A stretch of DNA of 9,140 nucleotides, taken from Nanobdellota archaeon. GTDB taxonomy: Archaea > Nanobdellota > Nanobdellia > Woesearchaeales > JAHJBD01. The notes under the pieces were generated by a model. That model was not told the DNA's origin. It was given only the letters and a program-made list of their open reading frames with translations, and made no database searches. Shown piece after piece: positions 1 through 6,366 of the stretch (the stretch's first letter is position 1; each line of letters begins with the position of its first letter). Made by a program: the position numbers and the translations under genes. The DNA is taken from positions 1 to 9,140 of the forward strand of contig JAHJBD010000196.1 of assembly GCA_018813725.1 (NCBI GenBank), written 5' to 3'.

Positions 1-1
1 A

Positions 2-118
2 AAAGGTCTGCCTGATGAGTTAACCCCAGGTGCAAGGCTTGACATCCAGCCAGATGATCTTGACTGCAGGATAGCGCACCAATCAAGAGATTATAAGAAT
101 CCTATCCAGGAAATGTAA
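2..118 (+). CDS. C-terminal end of an unidentified protein (5' truncated by window edge)
   Basis: An open frame runs from the left edge to a TAA at 116-118 and gives about 38 residues, starting KGLPDELTPGARLDIQP and ending NPIQEM. Its charged, proline-containing composition looks like a genuine soluble protein tail. It ends 6 bp before the stop codon of the convergent regulator gene, in keeping with the tight packing elsewhere in the window, and a T-tract follows it directly. I do not recognise the family and no function can be given. The frame is short enough that chance is possible. Confidence 0.5.
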   Translation, partial: KGLPDELTPGARLDIQPDDLDCRIAHQSRDYKNPIQEM

Positions 119-124
119 TCTTAG

Positions 125-880
125 TTATTTTTTTCCTTGATCCCATAACGCTCTGATATAACTTTGAAATCCTTCTGTTATATGCTTAGAATCAATCCTG
201 AACGCTAATGGACTGATATGCGACCACATCAGTATTGCTGTCTTATCACCATATGCATAGACTGATATTGGCGTAACATAATTCTTTGGTATGAACCTTA
301 CTTCAACATAACCATACCCTGCCAATACCTTGGCTCTTTCACGCGCTTCTTTGGTGTCCCTAAATATTAACTTAAGGTTTATTTTCAGCTTTGCTTTGCG
401 CTGATAAAAATTTGCCTGAAAATATGGCAGTATCTTTTTGCCTATACCTGAGCCTCCTATCGCAATGTATTCTTTTATATTGCTCTTAAGAACATCTTCA
501 TATATTGTCTTGATACCTTCTTTTCCTTCAAAAAGGTGGACATGCGGCTTTCTTCTCTCAGGGTTTTCAAGCTGGAGCCTCTTTAAGACATCCATCACAC
601 CGCCTATCGCCTGCTTTTTCTCCTTAAGTATCTCGTCAAAAGTAGAAGGTGCTGCTGCTCTAAAGAATTTCTTCTTTTCTTGATATATTAGCTGCACTAG
701 CTTTAACTCCATCAGCCTATCTAAAATATCATAGGTTAGTGTTCTTGGAAGATCCGCTTTTATAGAAATATCATATGCTGGTGAAGTTCCAAGCTCTAAG
801 CATGATAGATAGATTTTGGCTTCTTTCTCTGACAATCCAAACTTTTCCAGCGCATTTAGTGCTTTTTGTTCCATCCGCAT
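125..880 (-). CDS. TrmB-family transcriptional regulator
   Basis: A DNA-binding regulator of the archaeal TrmB family, 251 aa (249 aa from the second ATG). The N-terminal winged helix-turn-helix covers about residues 8-75: FGLSEKEAKIYL opens the first helix and DLPRTLTYDILDRL is the recognition region. A short linker (about 80-108) leads to the TrmB C-terminal effector domain (about 112-250), with the typical LFEGKEGIKTIYEDVL entry and a strand-rich end. Family members of this length bind DNA as dimers and respond to small ligands. The gene is transcribed divergently from the radical SAM/nicotinate operon, so it is the obvious candidate regulator of that operon (inference). Two starts are possible. 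ATG at 880 has a GAGG motif at 888-891. ATG at 874 (MEQKALNALEKFGLS) lies about 27 bp from the TATA-box centre and would be leaderless, which I slightly prefer. Confidence 0.88.
   Translation of the reverse strand: MRMEQKALNALEKFGLSEKEAKIYLSCLELGTSPAYDISIKADLPRTLTYDILDRLMELKLVQLIYQEKKKFFRAAAPSTFDEILKEKKQAIGGVMDVLKRLQLENPERRKPHVHLFEGKEGIKTIYEDVLKSNIKEYIAIGGSGIGKKILPYFQANFYQRKAKLKINLKLIFRDTKEARERAKVLAGYGYVEVRFIPKNYVTPISVYAYGDKTAILMWSHISPLAFRIDSKHITEGFQSYIRALWDQGKK
128..134 (+). terminator. T-tract, probable terminator of the upstream plus-strand gene
   Basis: Seven consecutive T residues start 10 nt after the TAA (116-118) of the partial plus-strand gene. Archaeal termination mainly needs a T-rich stretch on the non-template strand. 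The tract lies inside the last codons of the convergent regulator gene, where it encodes lysines. No stem-loop precedes it. Confidence 0.4.
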
Positions 881-897
881 ACATAATCCTCAGCCAA

Positions 898-905
898 TAT
901 ATAAA
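898..905 (-). promoter_or_regulatory. TATA box of the TrmB-family regulator gene
   Basis: On the minus strand this reads TTTATATA, a good archaeal TATA element. Its centre is 27.5 bp from the ATG at 874 and 21.5 bp from the ATG at 880. Archaeal transcription usually starts about 26-27 bp from the TATA centre, which puts the RNA 5' end at about the second ATG. Confidence 0.55.
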
Positions 906-919
906 TTTAATGATTTGTA

Positions 920-932
920 GTAAATAATTTAC
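920..932. promoter_or_regulatory. 13-bp perfect inverted repeat between divergent promoters, candidate operator
   Basis: GTAAATAATTTAC is a perfect palindrome with 6-bp arms around a single central base. It lies almost midway between the TATA box of the regulator gene (898-905) and that of the operon (941-948). This is a position from which a bound dimer could control both directions. A TrmB dimer is the natural candidate (inference). The stretch is AT-rich, so a palindrome of this size could occur by chance. Confidence 0.4.
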
Positions 933-940
933 AGCATTTC

Positions 941-948
941 TTTATATT
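941..948 (+). promoter_or_regulatory. TATA box of the radical SAM/nicotinate operon
   Basis: TTTATATT, centred at 944.5. The expected start of transcription, 26-27 bp downstream, is at about 971. That is beyond the ATG at 965 and just before the ATG at 974. No SD-like sequence precedes either ATG. This favours a leaderless or near-leaderless mRNA beginning at the second methionine codon. Confidence 0.5.
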
Positions 949-964
949 TGATAAACCACTGATA

Positions 965-1846
965 ATGCTTGAAATGAAAGCCTTAACTTATACCATAATA
1001 GCAGGAAACAGGGCATGCCCAAACGACTGCCCTATCTGTATCTCAAAGATGACACCTGATTATGGCATGGGTTATGAAAGACCGGTTGTCAACTGGAAGC
1101 GGTTTCAAGAGGCAACTGTGATCGCCCAGAACCATGGTGCAGAAAATGTCCTCTTTACAGGAAAAGGTGAACCAACATTATATCCTGGCCAGATTACGCA
1201 ATACCTCCTAAGGCTTTATCAAAAGTCCTTTGACAGAAGAGAGCTTCAGACAGATGGCAGCCTGCTTGCAAAGGGCGGAATGTACAATGATTTCCTTGAC
1301 GTGTGGGCTGACCTTGGGTTAAACACAGTCGCAGTATCGATCTACCATTATGATCCAGAGGTAAATAAGCAGCTTTTCAGACGCAATGAATATTTTGATC
1401 TCCCTAAATTATTGGAAAAGGTTCACCAGCGCGACTTAAACACCAGGCTAAGCTGTGTCATGTTACAGGGCCATATGGATAATGTTCCGGCAGTCGAAAA
1501 TCTGATCCAGTTTGCTAAGAAAAATGGAGTCTTTCAGCTCACATTGAGAAGAGCAGACCGCCCAAGAAAGACATTGGACAGGGTTGTCGCAGACTTTGTC
1601 GACCAGAACCGTACCACTGATGAACAGCACGCTGAGATAACAGACTTCATAACAAAACAAGGCAGCTTTTGCTACGACCTTCCTCACGGTGCATCTGTCT
1701 ATGAGGTAGACGGCCAGAATGTCTGCATAGCAACAGGCCTTACTGCTGCAGAAAGGTATCAGGAAGAGATAAGGCAGCTCATATTCTTTCCTCAAGGCTG
1801 GCTTACTACCAGCTGGGAAAACGTACAAGGAGGTAGATTGCTATGA
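965..1846 (+). CDS. Radical SAM enzyme of unknown substrate
   Basis: Residues 18-25 carry the cluster motif CPNDCPIC (C-x3-C-x2-C), which binds the [4Fe-4S] cluster that cleaves S-adenosylmethionine. GKGEPT at about 66-71 matches the GGEP-type SAM-contact motif after strand beta-2. The remaining barrel strands, such as NTVAVSIYHYD and LNTRLSCVML, follow in order. The length, about 290 aa, is that of a minimal radical SAM barrel. No cysteine-rich C-terminal extension (SPASM or MoaA type) is visible, so one cluster is likely. The substrate cannot be read from the sequence. It is the first gene of an operon with a PLP enzyme, a nicotinamidase and a nicotinate phosphoribosyltransferase, so a role in pyridine or pyridine-nucleotide chemistry is plausible (inference). 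ATG 974 fits the TATA spacing better than ATG 965. The stop overlaps the next start (ATGA, 1843-1846). Confidence 0.88.
   Translation: MLEMKALTYTIIAGNRACPNDCPICISKMTPDYGMGYERPVVNWKRFQEATVIAQNHGAENVLFTGKGEPTLYPGQITQYLLRLYQKSFDRRELQTDGSLLAKGGMYNDFLDVWADLGLNTVAVSIYHYDPEVNKQLFRRNEYFDLPKLLEKVHQRDLNTRLSCVMLQGHMDNVPAVENLIQFAKKNGVFQLTLRRADRPRKTLDRVVADFVDQNRTTDEQHAEITDFITKQGSFCYDLPHGASVYEVDGQNVCIATGLTAAERYQEEIRQLIFFPQGWLTTSWENVQGGRLL
1829..1834 (+). promoter_or_regulatory. Strong Shine-Dalgarno site of the PLP-enzyme gene
   Basis: GGAGGT lies 8 nt before the ATG at 1843, inside the last codons of the radical SAM gene. It fixes this start and shows that downstream genes of the operon use SD-dependent initiation, while the first gene appears leaderless. 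Confidence 0.8.
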
Positions 1847-2772
1847 ACCTAGAAGCTATAACCACAGTATACAGCTACCGGTTTCCTGAAGTAAGGGAAC
1901 TCATCGATCAAGTTACAACACCATTTCCCCATGATGTATTTTTATCAGCAACAGAACCTACAGGTGCTTTGGATAATTTTGACCAGCCCATAATAGATAA
2001 GGTTGTAGACTTTTATGCAGCCCAGGCTGATCTGGCGCAATTCGGTTTCAGGTATCCAACATCAGGGACAGAAGAAGGCATCAGAGAAGTACTTACCTGG
2101 CTCCAGGCTAAGGGTGTAAAGCAGATATATGTACTTAAGGGAGAGTATGAAGGCTACAAAGCAGTTGGTGCAACAAGATGCATGGAAACAGTAGAAGTTC
2201 CAGCAGACGTTAATACAAAAACCTTGGCACCAGGATATTTTTTCATCTCCAACCCTTCTGCCAGAGACGGTAATATCCTTCCAAATGATTTTATCAATGA
2301 TATTTGCGAAGCAGGGCATAAGGTGTTTTATGACATGGCATACCTAGGCTCAACCGCACCGCATGAGTTTGACCTAAGCCATCCAAATATCTTTGCCGCT
2401 GTAGTCTCGATGAGCAAGCCCTACGGCCTCTTCTATGACAGGATCGGTTTCACATTTGCAAAAGAAGCAGTACCAGCATTGTACGGCAATAAATGGTTCA
2501 AGAGCATCCTTGGCTTGTTGATTGCTGAAAAGATCGTCGATACATTAGAGCCAGACACCTTATACAATCACTACCGGCCAAGACAGGAAGCAATAGTTGC
2601 TGGTATTAACGAAGACACAGGACTAGCGCTAAAACCAAGCGACGCATTGCTGCTTGCATACGCAAGAGAAGTTGCACCAGAAGTGCAGCCATTAGTGCAA
2701 AGATTTCAGCGTGGAGACGGCTACAGGTTTTGCCTTACACCATATTATAGAAGATTGGAGGGGGGAAGATGA
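1843..2772 (+). CDS. Small fold-type I PLP-dependent aminotransferase-like enzyme
   Basis: The protein has the class I/II aminotransferase hallmarks in order. TSGTEEGI (73-80) is the glycine-rich turn that holds the PLP phosphate. Asn137 in FFISNPSARDGN matches the NP-x-NPTG motif. Asp164 in VFYDMAYLG pairs with the pyridine nitrogen. Lys192 in SMSKPYGLFYDRIGF is the Schiff-base lysine, with Arg200 behind it. Arg295 in YRFCLTP fits the substrate-carboxylate arginine. At 309 aa it is shorter than usual (about 380-400 aa), with most reduction before and after the core. Reaction and substrate are unknown: transamination, decarboxylation and elimination are all possible in this fold. It is translationally coupled to the radical SAM gene upstream and the nicotinamidase gene downstream by ATGA overlaps, so these products probably act in one pathway. 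Confidence 0.85.
   Translation: MNLEAITTVYSYRFPEVRELIDQVTTPFPHDVFLSATEPTGALDNFDQPIIDKVVDFYAAQADLAQFGFRYPTSGTEEGIREVLTWLQAKGVKQIYVLKGEYEGYKAVGATRCMETVEVPADVNTKTLAPGYFFISNPSARDGNILPNDFINDICEAGHKVFYDMAYLGSTAPHEFDLSHPNIFAAVVSMSKPYGLFYDRIGFTFAKEAVPALYGNKWFKSILGLLIAEKIVDTLEPDTLYNHYRPRQEAIVAGINEDTGLALKPSDALLLAYAREVAPEVQPLVQRFQRGDGYRFCLTPYYRRLEGGR
2757..2761 (+). promoter_or_regulatory. Shine-Dalgarno site of the nicotinamidase gene
   Basis: GGAGG, extended by a G-run to 2765, lies 7 nt before the ATG at 2769 within the end of the PLP-enzyme gene. It supports the ATG at the ATGA overlap as the true start. Confidence 0.75.
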
Positions 2773-3584
2773 TAATAGATGTGTTGGTAGACTGGGGAAA
2801 AGCATTCGTTGACAAGAACGGTAGCTTTTACTGTGGTACAACAGAAGGACAAAAAGACACAGCAGCTAGAACTGCAAGAGAGGCAGATACGATCATCTAT
2901 CTCTCTGATGTACATACAAGAAAAACACCTGAGTTTGTTGTCAATGGCAGCCTGTATCCAGCTCACAACCTTGTAAAAAGAGACTGGTACGATCTTGGAG
3001 AATTAGGTGTACAACCTGGCCAGACAGTATCACCAGAACTGACTGATAAGTTGGCAGCTGTGGTTAAAGGAATACCATCCGGCCTAGTAGTTCCAAGGCA
3101 TGTATACTTTCAATCAGGAGTTCCAGATTTTACCTTGGAAGACATTGAAGAAACCTTTGGTATCAGCAGGCTTGATGAACTACAGTTCCTTGATGGTCAG
3201 GTTAATTATGTTATAAATGCCAAGCATTTTTTTGACGGCACACGAACAAGATCGACTCACCGTCTTGGACCACATCCAGGAATACCTGATGATGAATACA
3301 ATGTGTTTGACCTGCTAAAGGAAAAGTACGGGCCTGGAGAAGGATTGACTATCAACCATACTGGAGTTGTGGCGGGAATCTGCATATATCATACAGCAGC
3401 AGGCACAAGACAACTATTTCCAGCAGCAGAAGTCAACATCATATCTGACGGGATAACACACCTGTTAGCAGAACAGTTTGGCTTCTCTGAACAAAGACAG
3501 TCAGAACAAGCCATGAGAGGGATGTGCAAACAGCTTGGGATCAACTACATCTCAAGCCAGGAATACCTTGGAGGTGCACATTGA
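2769..3584 (+). CDS. pncA: Nicotinamidase-like cysteine amidohydrolase (isochorismatase fold)
   Basis: Predicted to hydrolyse nicotinamide to nicotinate and ammonia. All the family's key residues can be placed: nucleophile Cys205 in TGVVAGICIYHTA, catalytic Asp8 in DVLVDWGKAFV and Lys152 in NYVINAKHF. The metal ligands are Asp47 and His49 in YLSDVHT and His66 in LYPAHN. The spacing from His49 to His66 is the same as in well-studied archaeal nicotinamidase. At 271 aa it is longer than the usual 180-215 aa. Most of the extra length lies between His66 and Lys152 (about 86 residues, against roughly 20-35 in typical members), with a smaller expansion before Cys205. The gene precedes a nicotinate phosphoribosyltransferase, which supports nicotinamide as substrate. 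The extra segment leaves room for a related amide or N-substituted nicotinamide. Confidence 0.82.
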   Translation: MIIDVLVDWGKAFVDKNGSFYCGTTEGQKDTAARTAREADTIIYLSDVHTRKTPEFVVNGSLYPAHNLVKRDWYDLGELGVQPGQTVSPELTDKLAAVVKGIPSGLVVPRHVYFQSGVPDFTLEDIEETFGISRLDELQFLDGQVNYVINAKHFFDGTRTRSTHRLGPHPGIPDDEYNVFDLLKEKYGPGEGLTINHTGVVAGICIYHTAAGTRQLFPAAEVNIISDGITHLLAEQFGFSEQRQSEQAMRGMCKQLGINYISSQEYLGGAH

Positions 3585-3608
3585 GATTTACTTTTAGATA
3601 AACCAAGC

Positions 3609-3614
3609 GAGGTG
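3609..3614 (+). promoter_or_regulatory. Shine-Dalgarno site of the nicotinate phosphoribosyltransferase gene
   Basis: GAGGTG lies 5 nt before the ATG at 3620 in the 35-bp gap after the nicotinamidase gene. The clear SD indicates translation from a longer transcript, so the gene is most likely the fourth cistron of the operon. Confidence 0.7.
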
Positions 3615-3619
3615 GGAAT

Positions 3620-4714
3620 ATGGACATTGAACAATATACTGATAAGTATTTTACAAGGACACGGGATATATTAGAACAGCTTAGGATAAATCCGATAGTA
3701 AGGTACCAGGTTTTCGCTCGGCAGCCAGGATTGGTTAAAGGTATTGATGAAGCTGTTGGTGTGATAAAAGATACAGTTGGCGATAAAGCAAGGATCTGGG
3801 CATTGAGAGAAGGATCACAATATGCATCAAAAGAACCATTGATGAAATTAGAAGGTCATGTCCAGGACCTAGTGGAATTAGAGACAATCTACCTTGGCAT
3901 AACCTCTGGAGCATTAACCGGATCAGTCGACATGCATGATGTGAGAAGACAGGCAGGAGCGATATATCAGGCTGCACAAGGAAAACCTCTGTTATATTTT
4001 GGCGCAAGACACTTCCATTATTCATTGGACCAAGAGATATCAGGGATTTGCGCAGAAGAAGGATTTAAAGGTTGTTCAACAGATGCTGGCGCACAGGCAT
4101 GGGATACTAAAGGTCAAGGCACGACCCCTCACGCCCTTATACTGTCAATTGCAGCATACATGCAGGAAAACAATATAGTGGGAAACCCAACAGTCGAGGC
4201 AGCTGTTGCATTTGACAGATACATAAACCCTGCTGTGCCAAGGATAATACTGATAGACACGTTTAACAGAGAAGTGGATGATTCATTAGCAACAGCAAGG
4301 GCTCTACCAACATTATCTGGATTAAGGATCGACACCTGCGGTGAGAATTATGCCCAGGGTATAGCTCGACCCCCACAATTGAGCATTCCACAAAAATACT
4401 TAGAGGGAAAAGGTGTCACAGTTCCAGCTGTCTGGGGCTTAAGAAAAGCTATGATCGAAAATGGGTTTCCTAACCTTGAGATAGTCGTATCCTCAGGTTT
4501 TAATGCAGAAAAGACAGCTGCATTTGTGGAGGCTGACAGAACTTTTGAACAAACATACAGCCTTCCATTGTTCCACCATATCGGGACTGGCAGCGTAAGT
4601 AGGCCAGTGATGACAACCTCAGACATAGTGGCTTATCTAGGTAAGGATGGTTGGACAGAGATGCATAAGGTGGGGAGAGATGAGATAGCTACAGACAGGC
4701 TAAAACCAGCCTGA
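3620..4714 (+). CDS. pncB: Nicotinate phosphoribosyltransferase
   Basis: Joins nicotinate to PRPP to give nicotinate mononucleotide (NaMN), the entry step of the Preiss-Handler salvage route. The N-terminal YTDKYFTRT (6-14) is the NAPRT signature involved in substrate binding. It is followed by the ALREGSQYASKEPLMKLEG region, LLYFGARHFHY (about 125-134), GCSTDAGAQAW and GQGTTPHALIL (about 151-175). Then come the barrel strands LIDTFNREVDDSL, GLRIDTCGEN, IVVSSGFN and HHIGTGS of the type II phosphoribosyltransferase fold. The length, 364 aa, is close to that of short archaeal NAPRTs of about 390 aa. It follows the nicotinamidase gene after 35 bp, giving a complete nicotinamide-to-NaMN salvage pair. 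It ends directly against the convergent fusion gene, with no base between the two stop codons. Confidence 0.93.
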   Translation: MDIEQYTDKYFTRTRDILEQLRINPIVRYQVFARQPGLVKGIDEAVGVIKDTVGDKARIWALREGSQYASKEPLMKLEGHVQDLVELETIYLGITSGALTGSVDMHDVRRQAGAIYQAAQGKPLLYFGARHFHYSLDQEISGICAEEGFKGCSTDAGAQAWDTKGQGTTPHALILSIAAYMQENNIVGNPTVEAAVAFDRYINPAVPRIILIDTFNREVDDSLATARALPTLSGLRIDTCGENYAQGIARPPQLSIPQKYLEGKGVTVPAVWGLRKAMIENGFPNLEIVVSSGFNAEKTAAFVEADRTFEQTYSLPLFHHIGTGSVSRPVMTTSDIVAYLGKDGWTEMHKVGRDEIATDRLKPA

Positions 4715-4725
4715 CTATCTTTTTT
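4696..4725 (+). terminator. Hairpin plus T-run terminator of the radical SAM/nicotinate operon
   Basis: CAGGCT (4696-4701) and AGCCTG (4708-4713) form a perfect 6-bp stem with a 6-nt loop. Six T residues at 4720-4725 follow after 6 nt. The stem contains two bases of the TGA stop of the nicotinate phosphoribosyltransferase gene, and the T-run lies in the last codons of the convergent gene. In archaea the T-run alone may suffice. Confidence 0.5.
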
Positions 4726-6280
4726 CAAGGACAAGAACCATATTGGTAACAGGCAAAGGCAACCTATCTAAACCTGGAGTGTAAAGCTCTACCTTGTTTT
4801 TCCAGCTGTTATCAGCAATCCACTGGCTGGTATATGCCCTGGAAGCATTGCCTGTTTCTACTACTGTAAAGCCTGCCACTACTCCAGCTTGTTTCCATTC
4901 GTTAAGGTCCCAGAAGGCAAACTCTTCTTGCAGTTCAGACTGCCAGCACTTATGATAATCTTTCTTTGTCATGAACTCAACAGCGTCCTTAAGTTTTAAT
5001 GCAAAATATCTTTTCCCATCCTGCTCTACTTCCCTATACTCAATGGGCACCTTATAATCCTGAACAAATCTTTTGAACAATGCATGTGTTGACATTTTAT
5101 CAAGCGCTTCTGGTGAATTATCTGAGTTATCATTAATACCATCCTCACTGTTACACCACAAGTATACTATTCGATCTTTATCTTCAGGACCTACAACATC
5201 ACGCATGATAAGCCTTCCACCTTGTCTTGTCTGGTTATATTTTAGGTCAAGATATTTTCTGATAGTATCTTCTCCGCCCCCATAAGACCAAAGCTCATGT
5301 CCTGTTGAATTGCAGATTGTTGTATCTATTGAACTATCTTGGAATACACCTTCCATGATGTTTCTCTGATGAACATGAACATAAGAGCCGCCGAAATGCC
5401 CAGACCTTATCCGCTCATTAAACCTTGCAACAAACTCTTCAGTCAATTCTATGCCTATAAGGTCAGAGTCTGGGAAATCACGAGCAATCTGGACCAGCAA
5501 GGCTCCATCTGCACACCCCTCATCAACAATCTTTCCAGGAACGATGCTGCCTTTGATATCATTGTATTTGACCTGCACTATTCCTGAATTATTCATGCCA
5601 TAGGCATAAGTATCATAGTCCCTTGTGTCAGTGATGCTTCCTTGTTCATTAAGCAATGGGTCATTGTATAATCTTATCAGCCTGGTTGTAACTTCAGGAA
5701 AATCAATTAGGACACTGATTGTTGCTCCAGATAATCTATCGCAGAGCTCCTGGTCTCCAATCCATCCATGTCCAACTTCAGATATCCTTTTGACAAGTTC
5801 AACTGGCCTCTCGGCTGAATAAGTTTCAGGATTGACTGATGTAAGCTCAGCAGGAAGTATGCTAAATCCCATATTCCTGTACATTTCAATTACACCTGGC
5901 GTAGAACACATAACCATTGTATTATCTGGAGTAAGGATCAACTCTCCTTCTGTCTGTTCTTTGATCTCCTTGAGTGTATACTCAGCAAAATTATCTGTCT
6001 GGCCATAATGCGGCACTCCGATAATCCTATGCCCTGCTGGAAATTGGCGAGCAAACCTATCAACACCGATTGCCCTTACATGAAATGGTATGGGGTTATA
6101 TCTTGAATGATCCTGATTAGAAGAGGTTATTGCGAATACTATTTTATCTAGATTACCTTTAGGTTTTGTTCCTTCCAGCATATCCAACTGATCAACAGGA
6201 GAACCTAAAACCTCGGATAGATATTCTTGTTGAAACTTTGTCTGTAACAGATGTCGTCCAGGAAATAGTATATTAGCCAT
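4715..6280 (-). CDS. NMN/NaMN adenylyltransferase-like domain fused to a SAM-dependent methyltransferase
   Basis: A 521-aa, apparently two-domain protein. Residues 1-175 follow the archaeal nicotinamide-nucleotide adenylyltransferase pattern. FPGRHLLQTKFQ (6-17) sits where GRFQPFHKGH belongs, ITSSNQDHSRYNPIPFHVR (51-69) matches the GSAQ-SHT-ENPFTAGER strand and loop, and LTPDNTMVM...MYRNMGFSI (116-140) and YSAERPVELVKRI (154-166) match the C-terminal SGTEIR region. The usual HxGH histidines read T-K-F-Q, so catalysis by this domain is uncertain. Residues about 235-390 are a class I methyltransferase: motif I VDEGCADGALL (252-262), acidic end of strand 2 in LIGIELTEEFV (Glu278), and a catalytic-loop-like NSTGHELW (324-331). 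A C-terminal part ends TNMVLVLEKR. It is flanked by nicotinate phosphoribosyltransferase and nadB, so a pyridine nucleotide substrate is likely (inference). ATG 6280 is well placed relative to a TATA box. Confidence 0.8.
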   Translation of the reverse strand: MANILFPGRHLLQTKFQQEYLSEVLGSPVDQLDMLEGTKPKGNLDKIVFAITSSNQDHSRYNPIPFHVRAIGVDRFARQFPAGHRIIGVPHYGQTDNFAEYTLKEIKEQTEGELILTPDNTMVMCSTPGVIEMYRNMGFSILPAELTSVNPETYSAERPVELVKRISEVGHGWIGDQELCDRLSGATISVLIDFPEVTTRLIRLYNDPLLNEQGSITDTRDYDTYAYGMNNSGIVQVKYNDIKGSIVPGKIVDEGCADGALLVQIARDFPDSDLIGIELTEEFVARFNERIRSGHFGGSYVHVHQRNIMEGVFQDSSIDTTICNSTGHELWSYGGGEDTIRKYLDLKYNQTRQGGRLIMRDVVGPEDKDRIVYLWCNSEDGINDNSDNSPEALDKMSTHALFKRFVQDYKVPIEYREVEQDGKRYFALKLKDAVEFMTKKDYHKCWQSELQEEFAFWDLNEWKQAGVVAGFTVVETGNASRAYTSQWIADNSWKNKVELYTPGLDRLPLPVTNMVLVLEKR

Positions 6281-6304
6281 ATCTATACTGATTATTTTGG
6301 TTAA

Positions 6305-6312
6305 TTTATAAA
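6305..6312 (-). promoter_or_regulatory. TATA box of the adenylyltransferase-methyltransferase fusion gene
   Basis: On the minus strand this reads TTTATAAA, preceded by GG. Its centre is 28.5 bp from the ATG at 6280 and no SD is present, so the transcript is expected to be leaderless or to have a leader of one or two bases. The element lies within an imperfect 16-bp palindrome (6299-6314, 12 of 16 positions matching). Confidence 0.6.
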
Positions 6313-6339
6313 CCTTATTAATTTAACTACTATGTGGTG

Positions 6340-6349
6340 GATAATTATC
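6340..6349. promoter_or_regulatory. 10-bp palindrome upstream of the nadB TATA box, possible operator
   Basis: GATAATTATC is a perfect palindrome ending 9 bp before the nadB TATA box and between the two divergent promoters. It does not share the sequence of the palindrome at 920-932, so a common regulator is not indicated. The size and AT content allow chance. Confidence 0.2.
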
Positions 6350-6358
6350 TCCAAAAAC

Positions 6359-6366
6359 TTATAAAT
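6359..6366 (+). promoter_or_regulatory. TATA box of the nadB-NAD kinase operon, with A-rich BRE
   Basis: TTATAAAT preceded by an A-run (6353-6357) suitable as a TFB recognition element. Its centre lies 26.5 bp before the ATG at 6389, exactly the archaeal TATA-to-start distance, and there is no SD. A leaderless transcript starting at the ATG is therefore predicted. Confidence 0.7.

Noticed and set aside
438..683. Plus-strand open frame of 81 codons antisense to the TrmB-family regulator
   Set aside because: Its serine/phenylalanine-rich product is the complement of a well-supported HTH regulator, and it has no promoter or SD of its own.
1463..1828. Minus-strand open frame of 121 codons antisense to the radical SAM gene
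   Set aside because: The opposite strand carries a clear radical SAM enzyme; the antisense product is cysteine-rich without recognisable motifs or a start signal.
3591..3600. TATA-like sequence before the nicotinate phosphoribosyltransferase gene
   Set aside because: TTTAGATA is a poor TATA element, and the gene has a good SD at 3609-3614 that a transcript starting 26-27 bp downstream of it would lack. Read-through from the operon is more likely.
5339..5587. Plus-strand open frame of 82 codons antisense to the methyltransferase domain
   Set aside because: It covers the SAM-binding motif of the fusion protein and shows no domain or initiation signal.
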